A DNA stretch of 64,000 bases from Tridacna crocea. Taxonomy: Eukaryota > Mollusca > Bivalvia > Cardiida > Cardiidae. The translations under genes and the position numbers were made by a program. Shown piece after piece: positions 32,101 to 44,100 of the stretch (position 1 is its first letter; each line of letters opens with the position of its first letter). A model generated the notes under the pieces. That model did not search any database. It worked only from the letters and a program-made list of their open reading frames with translations, and was not told where the DNA came from. Location of the stretch: positions 8,769,501 to 8,833,500 of the forward strand of contig OX031072.1 of assembly GCA_943736015.1 (NCBI GenBank). Reading direction: 5' to 3'.

Positions 32101-35100
32101 CGATCCCTGATAGAAGCCTTTTGAAAACATTGTGGGAAAAGGAGAAAATGCTGGTAACCAGCATTTTCTCCTTTTCCCACAATGTTTTCCACCCTGTTGC
32201 AAATAAATTTCAATTTTTGAGTTACATTTATTTTGTCGTCTGCAAGTGCTTTCAATTTGGACCTGTCGTTTGGTAAAGGGTTAAAAGAGCACAGCATATG
32301 GGCATTCAGCAAACCTTACATGATTCACTGATCAAATTTCAAAGGGCTATACCATAGGTTGGTTGTCATATTACATAGTTTGACCCATTACCACACAAAA
32401 TCCCTACTTTTGACGACACTCATAAAGAAGCCTTTAGAAAACATATTGGGAAAAGGAGAAAATGCTGGTAACCAGCATTTTCTCCTTTTCCGACAATATT
32501 TTCTATCCTGCTGGAAACAAATTTCAATTTTTGAGTTATGCTTATTTTGTCGTCTGCAACTGCTGTCACTTTGGACAGTCTATAATTTTGTTGTTTGGTA
32601 AAGAGTTCATGCGTAAAAAGGGGTATTGTGACAATTGCAGAAAGTGGCGTCTTGGATCAGCCTACCCACTCCACACAAGCTAATCTGGAATGACACTTTC
32701 TTTTTTTTTTTTATGTAATTTTCTGTTTTGCACAAGTGTACAGTAGCATAAAATCTTATGTAGTCATAAAGAGTAGTCTTGGATTAGTCTGCACAGACTG
32801 CGCAGGCGGAGCCAATACGACACTTTATGCAAATGTCCAAAGGTGTGTTACAACCCATATGTCTAACAATTTTTGACTGAAAACACACCACTTTACTGCT
32901 TACCAGACGAAAAAATTTTAGCTTTGTCTAAATTGAGAGCATTTTCAGATGTTAATTTTAATGTAGCTCATATGGAGCAAATTTTCTCTGATGGGGCTGA
33001 AAACATTGTGGGAAATGAAAACAAGAGGGCCATGATGGCCCTGTATCGCTCCACTGGCTTTTTAACCCTTTACCACACAAACTGAAGTGTTCATGACCAT
33101 GAAAAAGAGGGCCTTCAAAAACAATGAACACTGTCAGGCAATACAAGTAGATTAATTCATTGGCATGAAAGGTAAAATCCTTGGAAAAATAAGCTGAATG
33201 ATAGAAACCTTACTCTGAATTTATTATTCACCTCATGTGAGCATAACTATTAGCATCAAAATGAATCACACTCCTTGAAAACAGAACATTTTCTATCAAA
33301 AACTTAATGTCTAGCACCAATCATGTATCAAAGCAGTTTGATAATCAAGGGAAGTAAATAGTACCAAACTTTCTTTTTCATAAAAAGAGTTATTTCCCTT
33401 GATAAATGTTTAAATTGAAGTGACTATATTTTGAAGCCCATGTTAAACTTGTGATCCCTGAAAGGAGGCAATTTTGACCCCAGACCTACAATATGAAACT
33501 AGAATGTGTGTTTATAAACAAGAAGATTTTTTAATCTTGCCCAATAAAAAGCCCTGTAAAACAAGTTTGCTCAATAAAAGGCCCTCTAAAATATGTGACC
33601 CATGAGACAGGTTTATCAAGTTTTCACTGTAAGAGCCAATGTAAAACTTGTGACCCCTGGGGTGGGGTCAAACTTGACCCCCAAAGTTAAAATTTGGGCC
33701 CCCTTGGTAGAGGCCAATAAGATAAAGCTACACGCAAAATTTGGTAGCCCTAGGCCTTATGGCTATGTACGAGTAGATTATTAAAGTTTCCCTATATAAG
33801 CCCATGTAAAACTTGTGACCCACTGTGACAGGGCTAAATTTGACCCCAGGGCTATAATTTGGGCACCCTTTGGTAGAGACCCCTTAGATAAAGCTACATG
33901 CAAAATTTGATAGCCCTAGCCCTTACAGCTAGGTACGAGTAGATTATTAAAGTTTCCCTATATAAGCCCATGTAAAATTTGTTACCCCCCCCCCCCCCCC
34001 CCCCGGGCCGGGCCAAATTTGACCCCAGGGCTATAATTTGGACACCCTTTGTAGAGGTCCACAAGATAAAGCTACATGACAAATTTGGTAGTCCTAGGCC
34101 CTATGGCTAGGTGGAAGAAGAATTTTAAAGTTCTCCCTATATAAGCCCATGTAAAACTTGTTACCCCCGGAACGGGGCCAATTTTGACCCCAGGGCTATA
34201 ATTTGGACACTGTTGGTAGAGGTCCACTAGATAAAACTACATGCCAAATTTGGTAGCCCTAGGCCCTATGCCTAGGTAGAAGAGGAATTTTAAAGTTCTC
34301 TCTAAGCCTATGTAAAACTTGTGACCCCCGGGGCAGGGCCAATTTTGACCCCAGGGCTATAATTTAAAGAAACTTGGTAGAGGTCCACTAGATAAAGCTA
34401 CACGCAAAATTTGGTAGCCCTAGGCCTTACGGTTTCAGACAAGAAGATTTTCAAAGATTTTTAAAATTTTTCAGTTTTGTTGCCATGGCAACAAGAGTTT
34501 TTGAAGGAATTAAATTCTTTCAAGAAATCTGAAGAGGACCATGACAGGATCATTTCTGTGAAGTTTCATCAAAATTGGATGGGTAGTTTCAGAGAAGAAG
34601 ATGTTTAAAGAAAAAGTTAACGCACGGACGGACAGACGGACGACGGACAACGGGCCATGACATAAGCCCGCTGGCCTTCGGCCAGTGGAGCTAAAAATGT
34701 TCTCCTTTTCCCCAATGTTTTTAACTCTTCACCAAAGGACAAACTTTTGGAATGGACCAAATTCAAAGCATCTGTAGATAAATAATTAAATCTCAGTAAT
34801 ATGATGATTACTGACTCTGAAAGGGAAGAAAATATTGAGGGAAAAGGAGAAAATGCTTTTTCACCTTTTCCAACAATGTGCTCTATAGGCTTCCTTCTCA
34901 GGGACGTTAAAAGTCGGGATCGTGTGACAAAGAGTTAACAGGCTATGTTTTTAACATGCTTCTTTCCCAGGGTTGTTAAAAGTCAGCATTGTGGTTACCA
35001 TCATTTTCTCCTTCCCCCCGGTGTTTTCTACAGGCTGCTTTCCCACTTGATCATTGTCGAAACTATGGTCAGCGGAGCAGCTATGGCAAGAGTATACACA

Positions 35101-38100
35101 CAAAACAACCATTAATAAGTTACGCGTCACAGTGACATAACCAAAATAATGTTGATAGTGGTATGAAACACCATTTAATTTCACACAACCAGTGTTCAAG
35201 CTTACCCCCTGGATATAAATAAATGTTTCTCTTTTTAATGGCCCTTGAAGTCCACCATATAATGATTCCTGAGGCAAGGTCAACAGCTGAATCAACCAAA
35301 CTGGAGGTAATTGACATTGATCCTGATAAAGCCACTGCTACGGCTTTGGCAATTAGTAGACACTGTTGAAAAAGATGATATATGGTAAATGTGAAATATA
35401 TTTAACCCTTTCCCAAACGACAAACTTTTGGACTAGACCAAATTGACAGCATTTGCAGACGACAATTCAACTCTTGCTGAAAAGATGATTTCTGTCTATG
35501 ATAGGGTAGAAAACATTGTGGGAAAAGGAGAAAATGCTGGTTACCAGCATTTTCTCTTTTTCCCCACAATGTTTTCAAAAGGCTACTATTCCAGAACCGT
35601 AAAAACCAGGGATTGTTTGGGAAAGGGTTAGGTTTAACCCTATACCACACAATAAAATTTGGGACCAGATCAAAGGAAAAACATCTGAAGTCACAAATTC
35701 AAATGTAGATCAATATGATTCCTGCCTTTGAAAGAGTAGAAAACATTGTGGGAAAAGGAGAAAATGCTGGTTACCAGTATTTTCTCCTTTTCCCACAATG
35801 TTTTCAAAAGGTTTCATTCCTAGACTTGTGAAAACCAGGGATTGTTTAGTAAAGGGTTAAATCAGTTTTTTTTACTTCAACTGAGAAACAAGTTTTTAAA
35901 ACTGATACCAATCTCTCTCGATTCTGCTTCCTGGGAATTACACCAGTACTTAGGGTAAATTGTGCAGGTCCACACACAGTTTCGAAGTTGACACCTGCTT
36001 CAGAATGTCAAACCTAGGGCCTTACCATTACTAGGCCCACTTTACTTCATAACTAGTCACCATTAACTTTCACAACTCTAGTTACCTTTATAAGAGTAAA
36101 TCAAGATCACACACCTAAGTATGTGCACTCTGATCTCTGATCTACACTTTTGACTGCTGTGACACTCTACACAAAAATCTACCTTGATATTGCCTTTATT
36201 TTTGGCTTAAACCCTTTAACAAACCATCCATGTTTTTTATGACCCAAAGATAGAAGCTTTCTGTAAACACTGTAGGAAAAGGAGAAAATGCTGGTAACCA
36301 GCATTTTCTCCTTTTCCCACAAAGTTTTCTATCCTGTCGGGGAGAAATTGTGTCATTTGCGCCACAATGAAATTTTTCATCTGCAACTGCTTTCAATTTG
36401 GATAGGTCCATAATTTTGCTGAGTGGTAAAGAGTTAAGCAGATAATAACAATGACGATGCTGCCATGACTAAAACAACAACTTGATCTTTTCTTCAAAAC
36501 AGCTTGGTTAAAAATAAATTAAACAAACATAACTACCAACCAGATTAACAAAAAATGACAATTGTGCCAGCTGCTCTGCCCGTTTCTTTAAAGCCATATC
36601 CATGTTTTCTTCTTCTGACACATCAAACTTGCCCTGCTGTATGTCTTCAAATGCTTGGATCAACTCATCTTGTTCCTTATAGTATTTTCTACAAATATAA
36701 AACTAGAGCTGTCACTGAATGTGACTGAATACCCCTGGCAGCTCTTTGATAGAAACTGGCAATTGAACAAAAAAATTCTAAGTTCAATGGGAGATTACCC
36801 TTTAATCATAGGAAGTAGGTAACTGAAAACTGCGTTTTGCACGACTTCAGTATACGATCAATGTATCAACAAACTTACAATACAATAGCAGCAAAACTGT
36901 TGGCGACACTAAATGACCAGCATTTTGTACACGGACTGATTCCAGTATACCCTCAAAAACATTCGTTTTGTGGGGGTAAAGATATCAGAATGGATTCCCA
37001 ATTCGTCAAATACTTAACTCATTACGTTACAACAATATTTTAGACTCGTCCAAATTGAAAGCATTTGCAGACAACAAAATAAAAGCAACTAAAAATTTGA
37101 AATGTTTTGTAAAGAGTAGAAAACATTGTGGGAAAAGGAGAAAATGCTAGTAACCAGCATTTTCTCCTTTTCCCACAATGTTTTCTAAAGGCTTATTTCT
37201 CAGGGTTGTCAAAAGTAGGGATTGTATGTTAATGGGTGATTTAAATAACAAGATGGTTATTATGCAATCAGTTACTCAGTCTGTTTTTCACAGACCTGAC
37301 ATCATACTCATCTGAACATGATCTCACATAATCAACATCTCATATTTTTACCCTTTACCACTAAAGTCCAAGTTTTACAAACCCTGACAAAAAGGACTTT
37401 AGAAAAAATTATGGGAAAAGGAGAAAATGCTGGTAACCCATATTTTCTCCTTTTCCCACAATGTTTACTACCCTAGCAAAAGCAGCAATCATCTTTTGAG
37501 CTTCATTGAATATGTTGTCTGCAAAATGCTGTCAGTTTAGTCCATAGCTGAACTTTGTTGTTCAGCATAGGGTTATTGATAATGTGGCAATCCCATAAGC
37601 CTCTGAGAAATTCTACTACAACCCTGACAGGCTATGTGTCCAATAAGGGGAATACCATTAATCCCAAAGCCGCTAAGTGTGACCCACTGACCTTTTGTGG
37701 GCAGTTAGATTAAGATCAGACTGCACAGGAAGTGCAGTCTGATCTTTGATCTACACTGTCCAGTAAGGATATATTCATACGCAAAAAAATTAACTTTGAA
37801 ATACCGCTGATGAGGTTTTTACTATCAGCTTGTAGGTTTCCATTAATTTATGGGTGGGAGTTAACTAAAGGACTAAATTCTAGGCTGGTCCAAATTGAAA
37901 GCACTTGCAGATGACAAAATAAAAAGTGATTCAAAATATAAACTGTAGAAAAGCATTAACATTGTGGGAAAAGAAGGAAATGCTGGTTACCAGCATTTTC
38001 TCCTTTTCCCAGAATGTTTTCAGAGGGCTTCTTCCTCTAGGGCTTGTTAAATTTGGTGAAAGGTTGACTCTTTACCAATGACTAATAAATTTTTTTCTTG

Positions 38101-41100
38101 TCCAAACTGAAAGCATTTGCAGACAACATAGTAAATGCCACTCATGCAATGTTTTTCATAATATTTTTAACAAAGGTCTTTCTTTCTCAGGGTCATTAAA
38201 GCATTAACCTTTTACCCCATAAGGCATTTCTATGGTATCTCTAATTGACCCTAAATAACAGCAAGGCTGAAGCCGTTTCTTTTGTGTATATGACACCTTT
38301 TGATAGTGTAGAAAACATTTTGGCATAATGTGAAATTGCTTGTCATGAGCATTTTCACCTTTTGCCACAATGTTTTCCAAAGGCTCCTACATCAAGCATT
38401 GCATAGAAATGGGTAGCTATGGAGTAAAGGGTTAAAAAGTAACTTTTTCTTTAACTTCTCTCCTTACTTATTGACGCTTCTTCAGCCATTACCTTTAATA
38501 ATTTGGTAACAAGAGCTTTAAAGTGTGGCACATCTAAGCCCGCAGGGGCTTGTGAGTAAAATGTGTTAAAATCTATAACTCCTACTGAGATCCTGATTAT
38601 AAAAAGTCACATGAACAATTACACATCCTGGCAATTCATTGTGGTAAGTTTCAATTTAATGTGATGGAATCTGTAGGAGGAGCTGTGAACATAAGAATGT
38701 ACTAACAGGTGGATTAGGCAGACAGAAGGACAGCTGGACGACCAGGCCATAACCTGTTACGGGAGACCACTCCTTCCTGTATGGCTTCGTCCCGATTTAA
38801 ATACAATACCTGACTACTGCGTCAGAGAGATATCTCCGACTCAGTGGTTAAGGTTTTGGCCTTACGTCCAGAAGTTCTGGGGTTCAAATCCCGCCCGGTC
38901 CCTTATTTCTGTCGTGCATCTATTCATTTGTTTCTTTGTTACAGACTTTGTTTGGGCATATAAAAAAAAACATTGTACGAACCTGATCCTTTTTCGTAGT
39001 TTCTTGTCCTCTTTTGATGTGCCATGTTTTTTATCTGAGAAAACTGCAATAGGAGTTTGCCATTTTTCTGCATCATCTGATGGTCCTGTGAGCACATGAA
39101 AAAATGTAAGACACTTCCAAATAGCAATAGCAATAGCAAACAAATAAAAAGTGTCCTAGATGATCAAGATTGTCTGGGAAAGGCAGAAAACATTGGTTAC
39201 TAGCATTTTCTCCTTTTCTAACAATGATTTTGAAAATTTCTTCCCTTGGGACATTAACAATGTTCCTGAAAGAAAATGAAAGAAAGATGTGGCCCTTGGG
39301 TATGCCATTTTTAATCACAAAGTTATTACATGAATCCTGGTGGACAGGCATGTAGGAAACATTTATTTCTAAATGGGGGGGGGGGGGGGGGGGGGCCTAA
39401 CTTCAAAATACTAATTTTTTTGCGTGGTTGTTGCATTGCACTAAAAACTCATATTTTAGTTAGTATGATTTTCAAAGTTATTCAGGGGAAGGGGGCCAAA
39501 CCCCCACCTACCTATTTCTGAAGTGATCTTCTAGATCAAGCAATGTGCCAAATTTGCTAGCCCTAGAATTTATGTTTAGGAGCAGAAAGATTTTTCAAAA
39601 TTTCACTCTATAAGCATGTTGAATTTATGACATATGGGGCAGCACCAATTATGACATCAGGGCTTTAATCTGAACAATTTTTTAGGCCTACCAGATGTAA
39701 CTTTCTCAAAATATCACAGCTGTGGCTGACTGCCATGAAAAGGAAGATTTTTAATGCTTTACGACACAATCCTGACTCTTAACGACAATGAGAAAGAAGC
39801 CCTTTGAAAACAATTGGAAATGGAGAAAATGCTGGTTGTCAGCATTTTCTCCCTTTCCCAAAATGTTTTCTACTCTATCACAGTCAGAAATCATTATTTG
39901 AGATACATTTATTACATGCAAATCTTTTCAATTTGGTTGGATCCAAAATTTTGTGAGTTGGTAAAGAGTTAACCCTTTACTACACAATGCAAACTTTCGA
40001 TAACCCTGAAAAAGAGGCCTTTTGAAAACATTTTGCGAAAAGGAGAAAACACCGTCTCATTTTCCCCATTTTGTTTTCTCTCCTGTTTGATACAAATTCA
40101 AAATTTTCAGCTACTTTTGTCTTCTGCAAATGCTTTCAATTTGGATAAGTCTAAAAAAATTTTGTTTGGTAAAGAATTAAACTTTTCATCATGCAAGCCT
40201 AAATAAATCTTGAGAGTAGAGTTCAATCCCGTGATGATGCAAATAATCTGTGCAAGTTTCAAAAGAACTGGATTAACCCATTACCACACAACCCCTACTT
40301 TTGACGCCCCTGAGAAAGAAGCCTTTAGAAAACATTGTGGAAAAAGGAGAAAATGCTGGTAACCAGCATTTTCTCCTTTTTCCACAATGTTTTCTACCCT
40401 TTCCAAAATCAAATTTAGATTCTTCAGTCACATTTATTTTGTCGTCTGCAAATGCTTTCAATTTGAACCAGTCTAAAATTTTGTTGTGTGGTAAAGAGTT
40501 AACAACACAGACTTAATTGTATAAACAAGGGAAATTGGCCAGCAGAGCTCAATCTCATTTTGAGGTCTACTTTTCATGTTATGTACATCGGTATTTGCTG
40601 TTAATCTCTGAATCTGGAAACATAGTTGAACCCTTTCCCAAGCAAGCCCTGGTTTTTATGTGTCTGCAGTAAAAGTCTTTGAAAACACTGTGGGAAAAGG
40701 AGAAATTGCTCGTTATGACCAATTTCTCTTTTTTCCACAGTGTTTTCTACCCTTTTTGAGAACTTTCTGCAATTTTCTCCAAATCTAAAATGTAGTCTGC
40801 AAACTCTTTCAGTTTAGAAGGGTCCAAAATTTGTTGTTTGGGAAAGGCTTAAAGAATATTTTTCCTCTTCAAATGTTGAATTAGCAAATGTTTTGTCATC
40901 CATTGTTACATTTTTATCTTAACTCTTTTTACAGGTTCAGGTTTTCTACTTCATTTGCATTTCATAATAAAATCGGTTTTCAGTTTTTTGAGATCCTATC
41001 TCTGCCCCTCTACAAGGAATAAAACCTTTACCAGATGAGGAATTTTTAGCCTTGTCCAAATTGAAAGCATTTGCAGATGACATTTTCAATGTGGCTCAAA

Positions 41101-44100
41101 TGATGTAACTTATTCTTGATAGGGAAGAAAACAAAGTGGAAAAGGAGAATTTTCTGGTTACCGGCGCTTTCTCCTTTTCAAACAATGTTTTCCAAGGGTC
41201 GTTTAAAGTCTGGATTGTGTGGTAAGAGTCAAAAATGAACCTTACCTGCGACAATTGCTCCATAACATGGTGGAACTTCTGGGATGGCAATCTGGGTGTG
41301 TTCAGTAGGTCGTAGGTTAATCATTGACGTTTCTTGGAGACCAAACAACAGACTTTTGTACTTCCTGATAGCCCTATAAGATAAAAAAAGTATCTTTTAT
41401 CAAACCTTTGACATCTTAATTTTTTACAAGGAAGTATAAAGTTTCATTTACAAAAGAAAGAAAGCTTTTTGAATTTATCAATTCAACTCTCTATCACACA
41501 ATCCCGAATTCTACTGACCCTGAGGAAGACATCTATTGTAGGAAAAGAAGAAAATTCTGGTAAGCAGCATTTTGTCCTTTTTCCACCATGTTTTCTATGA
41601 TGTTTTCTACACTGCTGTAAAAAGACCTTTTTTTTTAAACTTTTTTTTTGTATCTATTTTGTCATCTGCATGTGCTTTTAATTTGGAACAGTCTGAAATT
41701 TTGTAATTTAGTGAAGAGTTAAGTAAGCCTACAACAAAGCAGTACTTTTTCCATGATTCTAGAACAGAAATCCAAGCATAATTATGACAAGAGGGCCAAG
41801 ATGGCCCTGGATCGCTCACCTGAATTTTTGAGAGGACCATAGCCTTTTCTTGTCTTGAAGGTATTGAAACACTGGAAACAAAATCATTATTTTGCCAAGC
41901 AATTTTTAAAAGGTCACCTGTAAAAGTCCTTTCAAAATCTGACCAGCAGTTTCAGAAAAGAAAAATTTTTAGGAGTTTCTTAATTTCCGTACAGTGCAAG
42001 AAGCCCCCATTCACCAGAGCAATGTTTCTTGACCTATCAAATTTTCACTAACATATTTTGAAAAAGGTCATTCAAGGAATATTTCCGTGAAATAATTTTC
42101 AAATCTGACCAGCCGTTTCAGAGAAGAAGAATTTTCAAGAATTTCTTCATTTCTGTATAGTGCAAGTAGCCCCCATTCACAAGAGCAATGTTTCTTGATG
42201 AATCAGACTTTCATGAACAAATTTTGTAAAGGGTCACCCAAGGAATATCTCTGTGAAATTTTTCCAAAATCTGACCAGCAGTTTCAGAGAAGAATAATTT
42301 TTAAGAATTTCTTCATTGCCCTATAGTGCAAGAAGCCCCCATTCGCAATGTTTCTTGACCTATCAAAATTTCACGAACACTTTTTGAAAAGGGTCACCCA
42401 AGGAACATCTCTGTGAAATTATTTGAAAATTTGACCTGCCGTTCGAGAGAAGAAGAATTTTTAAGAATTTCTTCATTTCCCTATAGCGCAAGTAGCCCCC
42501 ATTCACCAGAGCCATGTTTCTTGACCTATCAAAATTTCACGAACAGTTTTTGAAAAGGGTCTTTCAAGGAACATCTTTGTAAAGTTATTTCAAAATCTGA
42601 CCAGCTGTTTCAAAGGAGAAGAATTTTTAAGAATTTCTTCATTTCTGTATAGTGCAAGAAGCCCCCATTCACCAGAGCCATGTTTCTTGACGGATCAAAA
42701 TTTCGCGAACAATTTTTGAAAAGGGTCACCCAAGGAATATCTCTGTGAAATTATTTTAAAATCTGGCCAGCAGTTTCAGAGAAGAAGAATTTTTAAGAAT
42801 TTCTTCATTTCTGTATAGTGCAAGAAGCCCCCATTCACCAGAGCCATGTTTCTTGACGGATCAAAATTTCGCGAACAATTTTTGAAAAGGGTCACCCAAG
42901 GAACATCTCTGTGGAATTATTTGAAAATCTGGCCTGCGGTTTCAGAGAAGAAGAATTTTTAAGAATTTCTTCATTTCCCTATAGCGCAAGTAGCCCCCAT
43001 TCACCAGAGCCATGTTTCTTGAAGGATCGAAATTTCACGAACAATTTTTGAAAAGGGTCACCCAAGGAACATCTCTGTGAAATTATTTCAAAATCTGACC
43101 AGCGGTTTAGGAGAAGAAGAATTTTTAAGAATTTCTTCATTTCCCTATAGCGCAAGTAGCCCCCATTCACCAGAGCCATGTTTCTTGACGGATCAAAATT
43201 TCGCGAACAACTTTTGAAAAGGGTTACCCAAGGAACATCTCTGTGAAATTATTTTAAAATCTGGCCAGCGGTTTCAGAGAAGAAGATTTTTAAAAATTTC
43301 CTAAAAAATTCCATTTGGTTGCCATGGCAACCAGAGTTTTTGACGGAATCAAATTCTGTGAACAATTTTTAAAGAAACCTCCCAAGGAACATTCCAGCCA
43401 AGTTTGGTCCAAATCCGCCCAGCGGTTTAGGAGGAGCTGATGTTTAAAGAATTGTTGACGACGCACGACGCACTGACGCACGATGGACACCGGGTGATCC
43501 TAAAAGCTCCCCTTGAGCACGATGTGCTCAGGTGAGCTAATAAAAGGGCACATAATTTATCCACCACTCTTAAGAATAGTCTTTGTCTCATTCTATATTT
43601 AGAAAGTAACACAAGTTCTGATTGGCTAAACCAAATAGTTTAGCCAATCAGAACTTGTGTTACTTTCAAATTTAGAAAATTTTTGAGAATTACACTCAGT
43701 GTTCATAAGAATGGTAGGTGAATTCAGATAAAAAATTCACGTGCACCTGCCATTAACCCTCTACCACACAAAGACAAATTTTAACGCCCTAGAGGAAGAA
43801 GCCTTTTGAAAACATTGTGGGAAAGGGAGAAAATGCTGGTAACCAGCATTTTCTCCTTTTCCCACACAGTTTCTACCCTATCAAAGCAAAACTGCACCAT
43901 TTGAGCCACTTTGAAATTGTTGTCTGTAAGTGCATTTAATTTGGATAGGTCTCAAAATTCTTCTGTGAGGTAACGAGTTTAAGCGGAAAGAAGCTGATAC
44001 TTACCAGTACTTTGACACGGGATAAAACAAGCCTCTTCAATAATCCTTTCTTGCAAGGGACTGGACAGTGGTATCAACTTGTCAACTGAAAGAATAGAAA

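Larger units (their letters stand above)
33021..34694 (+). mobile_element. Helitron-like non-autonomous element B
   Basis: Head ACAAGAGGGCCATGATGGCC then TCGCTCCACTGG; tail hairpin CTGGCCTTCGGCCAG (34671-34685) then TGGAGCTAA. The head TCGCTCCACTGG pairs with the tail CCAGTGGAGCTAA. B differs from elements C-E in both head and tail together, so the two ends have changed in concert. A MITE fragment lies near 33063-33155. Core: ~165-bp units (33630-34460). Confidence 0.75.
41787..43540 (+). mobile_element. Helitron-like non-autonomous element C
   Basis: Head ACAAGAGGGCCAAGATGGCC then TCGCTCACCTGA; tail hairpin GAGCACGATGTGCTC (43515-43529) then AGGTGAGCTAA. The head TCGCTCACCTGA pairs with the tail TCAGGTGAGCTAA. 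A hairpin about 7 nt before CTAA fits the Helitron 3' end pattern. No ORF for Rep/helicase. Confidence 0.78.

Noticed and set aside
31771-32202. 143-residue membrane protein on the - strand
   Set aside because: CDF copy 1 TM3-TM4 exon (31884-32054) with MITE sequence read through upstream and intron downstream.
38828-38902. Possible tRNA gene
   Set aside because: Good A and B boxes but no paired acceptor stem or complete cloverleaf; fits a tRNA-derived SINE head. The same applies to 6160, 28300-28362 and 45144-45215.
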